A DNA stretch of 64,000 nt. Source: Megalonaias nervosa. Lineage: Eukaryota > Mollusca > Bivalvia > Unionida > Unionidae. Where the stretch lies: positions 51,840-115,839 of the forward strand of contig JAECUM010004959.1 in NCBI GenBank assembly GCA_016617855.1, in the 5' to 3' direction. Shown in pieces: positions 55,741-64,000 of the stretch. Under the pieces are notes generated by a model, which was not told the DNA's origin, searched no databases, and worked only from the letters and a program-made list of their open reading frames with translations. Both the position numbers and the translations under genes were made by a program. The first letter of the stretch is position 1, and every line of letters begins with the position of its first letter.

Positions 55741-56640
55741 TAATAATATGAGCGGAACGGGGACAACAACCTATCGGGGACAATGGAATTTAATACGGGA
55801 GTGCCTATCGGGTATAATATGAAATTAACTTGGGAGAGCCTATAAGGGGACAAAAATAATATTTAAGGTGGAAAAGCACTTGCAGGAAAAACGGTAATAG
55901 CGTTGCAAATGGCTGACTTCAATGGGTGACTTAGTAACAGTGTTGCAGTTCACCTTGTGTTGCACTTGAGGGACAGGAGAGCCTGTCAGGGGACAATGGG
56001 ACTTTAACACGGGAAAAGTTTATGGGAACAGAAGTATTTATGGGGACAAACGTGTTGATAGAGACAAAATTTGTCATTAAATGTTTGGATAGAGACAATT
56101 GAAAATGGTAACTTGGTAATTGTTATAGGCCGTTTCTATGCGTTATGGGAACCTACGGAAAAAGTCGCAATAACATTTTTAGATACAATCCAAACACACA
56201 CCTGACAATTCAACACTCACTTTTGATCATTGACTAAGCACACTACATATACAATCCAGTACCTAATATTTGATGACTATCCAAAATGCATAAGGGTCTA
56301 CCTGAATTTAATGTGGGAATAGTCATCTACCATCTAATACCCCATACACTCTATCCAAAACTCCTTCTATTGGCTTAGAGCTTAAAATAAGGAGATGAAA
56401 TCGCACGAACATACTATCATCACATCACCTAGACCATCAATATCACCCACACCACACACACCACCCCTTCCACACACAACAAAACGCCTTTTAGTCTCCA
56501 CACACCATCAGACCAAATTGGAAAGGGTTAAAAAAAATTGCATCTAATCTAACAAACATACTGTTCATCATACCATATCATCCAACAATCCATACACAAT
56601 ATCCAAAAGCCCATTACCCCATCATTCAATGGTTTGCGTG
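55741..56640 (-). repeat. Terminal-repeat-like region of Polinton copy C
   Basis: Outer zone (55.77-56.1 kb) with GGGGACAATGG and related GGGACA repeats; inner zone (56.18-56.65 kb) with ATCCAACACACA-like motifs (ACAATCCAAACACACAC at 56,187; others at 56,245; 56,277; 56,347; 56,589). It precedes the protease remnant, the last gene of the element. Mirrors 45.0-46.1 kb. Confidence 0.5.
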
Positions 56641-56983
56641 TGTTGGTGTGTGTTTAAGTCGCGGTATAACAAATCAAGACACAGCAACGGTAGCTGGTCA
56701 GACTGACAAACGCTCCTCCAAGTATGCCTCAAGAGCGTACATAAAGGAAATCATGTCTTCGATTTCAATTTTGAGTTATAACATGACACAGAGCGATAGA
56801 GAGAAAGGTGAAAGAGCATATAATTCATATAGTTGCTATTAAAAGACAACAATCCATTTTTTTTAAAAAGTCAACATCTTCTATAACAAGTAGAAGCTTC
56901 TCAAACACAAAATACAAATCAACAAGTCAACAATTTTAAACATGAACGTATTTACAACTATGACAACGTCGTGGAGTCAAACT

Positions 56984-57448
56984 CTATTTCCACTGATCTA
57001 GGTCATATTGCCATCGATGTTTCCTAGATAAAGACAAAAGATAACCATAATGTTCACTATATCTTCTTTCTACTTTATCATAGTTTCTAGAATATTCGCT
57101 ATCAAAGCAAGTCACTAAATGTTCTAAAGGATATCCAAGACTGCGTTGATGAAGAAAATACACACAGTATTGTCCACATACTATGGAATCTGTTCCTTGT
57201 ACGCTCACATTATTGAATCGAGTCCATTTTGCATTTCTTCTCATAAAGTCAACTATGTCTCCTTCCGTAGGCTGGGATCCATACCAATCAATATATTCCA
57301 CACTGTGATCGTTGGGAAAGTAGACGGCTGCCTTTTTAGGTTTGCGATGAGGAAGTCCATCTTTAGCACACATCACATGATTCCACGAAGCCGTGTACAA
57401 ACTGTGTCTGCGAAGGTAATGATGTTCCCAACCCTTCATTTCGTTCAA
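56984..57448 (-). pseudogene. Adenain-like protease remnant lacking the catalytic His (copy C)
   Basis: A 154-codon open frame aligned with the protease of copy A: LYTASWNHVMCAKDGLPHRK, VEYIDWYGSQP, and the cysteine box GTDSIVCGQYCVYFLHQRS. Between HRKP and AVYFP about 20 residues are missing compared with copy A, including the GTHW histidine box, without breaking the frame. It therefore cannot be an active protease although it looks intact by ORF length. Confidence 0.8.
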
Positions 57449-57489
57449 AGAAAGTAATGGCTTTTACCTTGAAAAACTCAAGTAATATG

Positions 57490-57890
57490 CACAGGTAATG
57501 CTTAGCCAACAATTCACACTTCTCGTCTTCCTTGAAAATGTCAAGTCAGCCGCTCTGTTTACTCTGTTGCAAGAGCTTCAATATTTTTGATCTCCTGAGA
57601 ATTCATTGGAGAGGAGGACTGGTCATGCAAATCTGTGTACCACTTCTCAACACATTCTTCTCTCTTATAATAACCCAAGCGTCATCCAGATACTTTTCCA
57701 ACTTTTCTTTTTCGCTCATCATCATTCCTTTAAAGCATTCATTCGTTCCCCACACCCATGAATATTCGTCAAGCATGAGATCTGTAATTTGTTTCTACCA
57801 AGATGTTGGAATGTAGGAGACTAATAGTTGTTGATGTCCTAGCCATCTCAAGAACATGTCTGTCACACAAACCCATCAAATTACTAGTTT
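57490..57890 (-). pseudogene. Remnant of the conserved 168-aa gene (copy C)
   Basis: Matches 560-960 of copy A, including the region of the MMSEKEKLEKYLDDAW type (copy A MMSQEEKLDEYLDEAW) and RDINN..LVSYIP. No open frame. Homology ends at about 57,860-57,900, where a foreign block begins. Confidence 0.65.
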
Positions 57891-58205
57891 GAGCGAAACA
57901 TTCTGCGAAGAGTGAACATAGGATATATTCACTGAGCAGTGCTGTGGTTGCGCATTTAAGGAAAAGCATGTGTTCCTACAAGATACCCGTGCTGCGTGGA
58001 AAGCAAGTTGGCATGCATATATTGATGTGTTTTGGGCATATAAAGCAGTCAAGATAGGGATATGAGTGTGGGAGTGTTTCACTCCACAAGACGGGCCCAA
58101 CCGAGTGTTTTGGCCTTTGAAAATGACGATTCTAGAATGTGAGCTGGAAAAGTAAAAATATAATGTTGAATTTTGGAACAATGAATAGTGTTAAATTGTG
58201 AAGAA

Positions 58206-58333
<128 letters not shown>

Positions 58334-58439
58334 TGGTGACTTATGGATGGCAAATTGTGTATATTCGTGGAGCCACACAGTGCATTGATATTCAATTCAG
58401 GATACAAGTCGGAAAACTGACTCTGAGTTCGTAATATAG

Positions 58440-58900
58440 TGCAATGATAGAATCACATGGGCTCGTTACAAAGAAAATTAGGAGTATCCGTCAATGAATC
58501 GATGGCTGAGGGGTCTGAGGTAAGATCGGAGCAACTTACAATCAAATCATCTTTCGATCAATGGTGAAATCCAAGACTATCCGAATGTTGAAGGCACTTC
58601 CTTCCAAGTACATGTACAGGCGTCCAAATCGGCGAACAATTGTTGATTTTTGTCAAATATGTCACGAACTGAACAACGTGTCGAGCTATTTTGAAAATTG
58701 AACTATTCTAGATTACGACTGGCTCAGGTTGGAAATTGGCAGACGAAATTAGGACAAACTAGCAGGGTTGGAACTACCAAGGGGTGCGGACTAGTGTCTT
58801 CCCTTCTGTTACATTGTTACAGGTTAGACCCCTAAGCCCTCGATTCATTGACGAATACTCATAATTTGTTTTGTAACTAGCCCCTGTGATAGAACTGTAC
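58440..58900. mobile_element. MITE-like element with about 75-bp inverted ends
   Basis: Left arm (58,443-58,518) and right arm (58,824-58,898, reversed) align along about 75 bp: ATGGGCTCGTTACAAAG / AGGGGCTAGTTACAAAA, then GAGTATCCGTCAATGAATCG / GAGTATTCGTCAATGAATCG and GGGGTCT. The 305-bp centre has no ORF. Target duplication not identified. A non-autonomous DNA element, superfamily undetermined. Confidence 0.75.
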
Positions 58901-59465
58901 AATAAAAAAGCTGAATAATAGGACTTTAACCAGTTTTATTAATCTTATTGCTATTTCATTTATCACTTTATTATCATTACGAGAGGTAATGTTAGTAGGA
59001 ATGTGTGAATGTGCAATATTAATGTTATGTCAATAAATGTCATTATGTGTAATTTGCGCTGTTCGTCTTCGTTCTTTTGAGTGATTATCACCCGTCTTAA
59101 ACATTCATTCTCCCCTGTCTTAAGTATTTGACGAACAACAGGAAGTTCGCGACATTTACCGAGCCGGGCTGTCCACCGAAAAAGAGGACAGGTCGGTTAG
59201 TCACTCTTTAATGTTGTCCTATAGTGAGCATATCATTAGGCAACTTCCACGTGTACCTAGCCTATAATTGTTCAGGCGAATGGGTAGTCCACTGATAGGT
59301 AACATTATGTCTTTGTCGTTTAGTGTTGTTTTGTCAGGTTTGTTCCTAACATTTGTCTATTTCTTATCGCCAAGTGTGTCTCAGTCTACTCATTTGTTTT
59401 GATTTGTACATTTAAAAAAAAAAAGCCTCTAGAATTTCATAGATTAGTTATTTTTTATTTAAGTA
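58901..59465. other. Possible 5' leader or LTR of retroelement 3
   Basis: Sequence such as GGAAGTTCGCGACATTTACC at about 59,141 resembles the end of a Gypsy LTR plus primer-binding region, but no second LTR is present for comparison. Confidence 0.3.
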
Positions 59466-59468
59466 AGA

Positions 59469-60610
59469 TGGCAAGTGTTATAATTAGAAAGGTTATTATA
59501 GATGAAGGAATGATATTAGATTTGGAGGGACAGACCTTCACAAGTACTTAAGAGTAAGTTTACTAAGAGCAAATGAGGAAGCAAAGAAAGAGAAAATATT
59601 GTTACTCGAACCAAAAGAGGAAGCTGAGGAGAGATTAACACGTAAGGAAGGAAGAGAGAGAATCTGAATTCCAGAGGCAAATGAAACTGACACGATGGAG
59701 AGATTAAGAAACAGAATAGAAAGAAAGAGGTACAGATAAAGGAAAAAGATGCATATATAAGAGAAATAGAGAAGGATAAGGAAACTGAATTGGAAATTAT
59801 CAAATTAAAATTAGCCCAAATTAAAATTAGCCCAAGTTCAGTTCCAAGACCATTCAGAATTCCATAGACAATAAAAGGGTTAAGATATTAAACGAAAAAA
59901 CCCCTATATTTAGAGAATAAAAGAATGATACTGATGCATATTTGTATCGTTATGAACATGCTAAATATACGGTAAATAGCCTCGTAGTAACTGGGTTAGA
60001 TTTCTTGCTGACCGGTAGGGCTCTTTTTAAGTCCATAAAAATTTGGCCCTTAAAACCGATATTACTTTTGATGCCTTAAAAGAAGGGTTGTTGCAACATT
60101 TTTCGCTGCTCAAATGAGGGTTTCTTCAAAAATTTCGTTCGGCGCCTAAGTCATTTGTTTGAAAAAATGAATTGAAGTGTCGAAAATCGAACGTACACTT
60201 GAAGGTTTGACTGACTTGACTTTGCGCAAGAAATTTTTTACAAGTAAGCCATTTTAATTTGGCTGCTTATTTACGTAAAAAACAGTTCAGTAACTATCCA
60301 GACATGATAGTAACTGCCCACAAATTCCGCGAGGCCCACCCTAAAGAACTCCTGGCCAATGATACAAAAGCTAATGCATTTGCTGCGTCTGCTGTCCAAC
60401 CCGGATCTAAGTTTAGGAATAAAAAATTCAGTGGCAGAGATGGTAGGAGTTGCCTGTATCCTCGTAGCTCAAATGCACACCCCAAACAATGGGACCTACA
60501 ACGCTTTACAGTCCAAAAAAGCAGGCTGATAAGCACAATTCTAGCTCGAATACATGTTTAAAGTGTAATCAGCCAGGACATTTTGCTAGGGACTGTAAGA
60601 AACCAACTAT
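59469..60610 (+). pseudogene. Gag of retroelement 3
   Basis: Starts near MASVIIRKVIIDEGMI, a charged coiled coil follows, then shifted fragments of a capsid region (TDAYLYRYEHAKY; ERTLEGLTDLTLRKKFFTS; AAYLRKKQFSNYPDM; HKFREAHPKELL) and one intact CCHC knuckle CLKCNQPGHFARDC at about 60,556-60,597. Confidence 0.7.
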
Positions 60611-60639
60611 CGCTAACACTGGAATTAGGATCGGTCTCT

Positions 60640-61030
60640 GTGGTGGATGCCCTGGGTGTGAGCTAACTAAAACGGGAAAAAAGCATCGCTGGATTGTGAC
60701 CATTATCCACACGTGCTTGTAGCTAAGAAACATGGTGGTTTAAGGTCACTCCCCATTGCCAAGATCGTCAGTGTTTTAAGAGACACTCAGTGTACGACAG
60801 TGGGGATACGTAATTCCATTAGTGCATCCTAATGAATATACTGGAGATACGACCTTCTGTGTGACGTTCTCGGGTACTCTAGACAAATTTTCAGTAGCGG
60901 AAGTATCGGTAGATACGGTATTATTTAAAGGGCAAAGTAAAGGCATGTGTAATCGATAACCCTGGCGTGGATCGCATCTTGGGTAATATGAAGGCTGTCG
61001 ATGATACTGTGTGCATTCCAGCAAATCAGG
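60640..61030 (+). pseudogene. Aspartic protease of retroelement 3
   Basis: Reads VLRDTQCTTVGIRNSI at 60,773 and on (DTG-type active site with Gln in place of Gly), then TTFCVTFSGTLDKFSVAEVS and a shifted VIDNPGVDRILGN. Non-functional as read. Confidence 0.6.
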
Positions 61031-61129
61031 ACATTGCGTGCCCAGTACACGAGTTCAGGTGGCTGAAACACCAACACCACTATTAAAAACTCCAGCATTT
61101 TTACACCTAGAAATCGATCCCGAAAACCT

Positions 61130-61960
61130 AGGTAGTTGCAAAACAACAACCCTTCCTTAGTTCCGTTAATAGCCAAAGCAAAATCAAGAGGGAGTAGGGA
61201 AACAAAGAAACATGTAAGAAGCTACCAGCTAAAGAAACGGTTGTTACACCGTCTTTTCATGAATAAACGAACGCAAGAGTGCATTTCGCAATTAGTAGTA
61301 GCTGTTAGTTTAAGATCTACTGTTCTGTACACCGCCAATGTCTTTATTATGAGTGGACTTTTAGGTATAAAACGAAATATAATATTAGTATCATTCCATT
61401 GTCCTGCAGTGGTTGTAGATGTTAAACGATATTGTGCCTTATGTGGCATTTGCCCAAACAAAGTCGATAAAGGGCGCAGTCAAGTAGCCCCACTATAAAA
61501 TATGACCGTGACTGACACTCCTTTCAGACGAGTGGCCAATTTATATAATTGGTCTAGTTCACCCCATTACTGGGAACGGCCCCAGCTGCATACTGACAAT
61601 GGAGGTTTTTGCAAGTTGATATCCGGAAGCAGTAGCCCTACGCCATATAGACACTGACACTGTGGCTGAGGCATTAATTAAAATGTTTTCTAGGGTAGGG
61701 ATCCACAAGGAAATACTCAGTGATAGGGGAGCCCAGGTTACCACTGATCTCAAGAAAGAAATCATGCGTTCACTATATATCCAACAGGTGCACAGTAGTC
61801 TTTATCATGCACAGATAAATGGTCTAATAGACTGGTTCAAGGGCATTTTAAAGACCATTTTACGTCGTATGACGAATGAGACCCACTGATTGAGACAGAT
61901 ATCTCCCGGCAATGCTCCTTGCCTATCAAGGAGTTCTATTTGAGAGTACTGAATTCACTC
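61130..61960 (+). pseudogene. Integrase of retroelement 3, located before RT
   Basis: Zinc-binding region with VDVKRYCALCGICPNKVDKG, then decayed core and an open segment VAEALIKMFSRVGIHKEIL and SDRGAQVTTDLKKEI, the second catalytic Asp, followed by NGLIDWFKGILKTIL with the usual N-G-x-x-E position degraded (Asp). RT comes 1 kb downstream, so the order is integrase then RT. Confidence 0.8.
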
Positions 61961-62339
61961 CTTTCCAATTACTCTATGGAGGAAACCCGCAAGATACTAG
62001 GCAAATTCTTAAGGAACTTGGAACGGTCGAAATGAAGGGGAGGAAGTAAAACTTACAGCTCAGTATATAATAGATTTGTGTAATAGCCTGCTCAAAGATC
62101 CGTTACCAAAGCCGCTGGTAAGTATAAGACCTATCACGATAAACGAGCTACTTACAGGTCCCTAAAGTCAGGTGGCAAGGCATTGGTACTAAGGCTCACA
62201 AACGCTAATCGTCTACTATTATGATGGAAGGGTCTGTATTTAGTTACAGAACCATTTGTCCTTGCAAAAACACATTTCAGATAAGAACCATAAGGAAAAT
62301 ATTCCATATCAACATGCTTAAATACAACAAACGGAAGAG

Positions 62340-63390
62340 GCTTAACAACAGCATGTGTATGTCAGTTTTGTGGATATAGATCAGGGTGTTAACCATTCGG
62401 AATCCATGACGATCCCAGTGCTAGAGACAAGCCCGACAACTAATGATATCGTGAATATTTGGCCATCTTTGACACAGAGTAAACAATCCGAATTGAGGCA
62501 AATATTTCATAGCTCTAAAGAAGTCCTAACTGAAATACCAGGTCAAACCAAATTGATAGAACATACAATAAGAGTAACCACATCTAAACCCATCAACATC
62601 AAGTCATATCCTACACCATTTACAACCAGATAAATCATACAGAAAAAAGTAAAAAACATTCTTGACCTGGGAGTAACTGAACCATCCAAATTACACTATT
62701 CTTCACCCATTGTCCTTGTGAAAAAGAAAGACGGTTTGGCACCCTTCTGTATCGATTACCGTCAGCTCAATAACATTAAAATGTTTGATGCAGAACCTAT
62801 ACCTTCACAGGAAGAACTTTTTTCCCGCGTAACGGGCGCAAAATATTTCACCAAATTTGATTTAACAAAAGGATATTGGCAAATACCATTAGCCTCTACG
62901 GACCGAGAAAAACAGCCTTTCAGACCTCATTAGGCATGTTTCAGTTTGTGAGAATGCCCTTTGGACTGGTCAATGCATCGGCCACTTTGATCGGCTTATG
63001 CGAAAATTACCCTTAGAAAAACATGACGCCTCGACGTCTTTGATGCTATTTTGGCTGCATTTTCAAAGAAAATAATCTTGCAGTACATCCATCTAAGGTT
63101 AGGGCAGGGTTTAAACAATTATAATTTCTAGGACACCTTGTGGGTGGTGGTGAATTATAATCCGGTGGGAAAACTACAAAATCAATCGTACAGTTGTCAT
63201 TATCAAAAACCAAACACCAAACTAAAGCTGTTATGTGTATGGCCAGTTACTATCGAAAATTCCTAACGAAATTTGCCAAAATAGCTGCCTGTCTCACTGA
63301 CCTAGTTAAAAGAATAAACCAAATAAGGTAGTTTGGACTGAAGAATTTGACAAAGCATTCAAAACCCAAAAGCTTGTTTCACTAAAGATT
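62340..63390 (+). pseudogene. Reverse transcriptase of retroelement 3, truncated
   Basis: Begins with the linker QSKQSELRQIFHSSKEVLTE, then FCIDYRQLNNIKMFDAEPIP, TKFDLTKGYWQIPLASTD (first catalytic Asp) and FVRMPFGLVNASATL. The YxDD region is deleted. After FLGHLVGGGEL and MASYYRKFLTKFAKIAACLT the sequence stops abruptly at about 63,390 against the capsid gene of copy D. RNase H and the 3' LTR are missing. Confidence 0.85.
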
Positions 63391-64000
63391 CTATCTTAAA
63401 TCAATTTCTGCATACAAGACGACGTTCGCCGTTTTGGGCAGAGCTTCTGCAAACTGAAGTTCCACATGAAGCTGGCAGGATTTTATAGGGTGGAAATGTC
63501 CCTCGTCGCTTCCTTGGTCTGGAGTGAATTCAGAGGCCCACAGAACATATTCTCAAGTATAATCGTCGTATGAAATGCCGTGGCTGGTGTTGGTAACTAA
63601 CTGCCCCTGGGCTTCATACAGGGACAAGTAAGATCTCAAGTAATTTTCTGGCTAAAATTAGGTTAGAAGGGTCTGGCACACAAGGTATGGCCATCTCGAT
63701 GGCTTCGATCTTGGACACGTTGAGGTGTTGAAAGTTGAAAGGAATTTGATCAATGACTCCGTTGACGGCTGAATTGCAGACGATGCCGATGATTACATGT
63801 TTGGGTAACTGTCCTTGGAAAAGATGACCTTCGATCTTGGATCGGAGTTCAGCGGCAATAGTGAAGGTTTTCACTTCCACTCGTTGAATCGGATTTTTGG
63901 TTGACGTTCTGTTCAAAGTGTGACTGATATCATTTGCCACTTTAGGTAACAGTCCGACACGGCGCACGTAGAATCGGGCTTCTTCGATGACGTACTCGTT
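63391..64000 (-). pseudogene. Major capsid protein remnant (copy C/D), runs off the window
   Basis: Corresponds to about 1,110-1,710 of copy A: VEVKTFTIAAELRSKIEGHL, FQGQLPKHVIIGIVCNSAVN, and in other frames the SLYEAQGQLVTNTSHG region. Shifts and stops. Collinear with copy C when the 57.9-63.4 kb block is removed. Confidence 0.85.

Overview
The window looks like a piece of an invertebrate animal genome, most likely a mollusc and probably a bivalve. The host DNA is AT-rich, full of micro- and minisatellites, contains a tRNA-derived SINE whose body resembles bivalve SINEs, and I see no convincing host protein-coding gene. Almost everything recognisable belongs to mobile elements. The species call is inference.

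Positions 1 to about 16.2 kb hold most of a Maverick/Polinton (adintovirus-like) DNA element, copy A. It is nearly all on the minus strand and runs off the left edge. In transcription order it carries: a protein-primed family B DNA polymerase, two BIR-domain (IAP-like) proteins, three small unknown proteins, the C-terminal piece of a packaging ATPase, two small core-like proteins, a proline-rich protein, a retroviral-type integrase with a chromodomain, a small membrane protein, the penton-like minor capsid protein, a pVI-like protein, the major capsid protein, a conserved unknown protein and an adenain-like protease. The structural genes are packed with gaps of a few bases. Many of the other genes have their own TATA box about 35-60 bp before the start. 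Several ORFs are broken by single-base shifts, and six further in-frame stops are all TGA.

The right end of copy A (14.2-16.2 kb) is the most unusual part. It has a two-zinc-knuckle protein divergent from the polymerase, then a divergent gene pair sharing one promoter. The plus-strand gene ends in a consensus metazoan histone mRNA stem-loop with a downstream HDE-like element, and the minus-strand gene ends in a close, one-mismatch version of the same structure. I do not know this arrangement from Polintons.

The rest (16.2-64 kb) is a graveyard of repeats. At 18.8-22 kb (minus) and 33-38.5 kb (plus) lie Ty3/Gypsy-class elements in which integrase precedes RT/RNase H (Gmr1-like order), with related solo or partial LTRs at about 26, 39 and 40 kb. 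At 40.8-45 kb is a rearranged Polinton relic (copy B), followed by a terminal-repeat-like region to 46.1 kb. A mariner-like transposase relic lies at 52.7-53.1 kb and a non-LTR RT relic at 54-55.3 kb. At 55.6-57.9 kb and 63.4-64 kb is a third Polinton relic (C/D), split by a block holding a MITE-like element and another Gmr1-order retroelement (59.4-63.4 kb). Between these are minisatellites, microsatellites and dispersed repeats.
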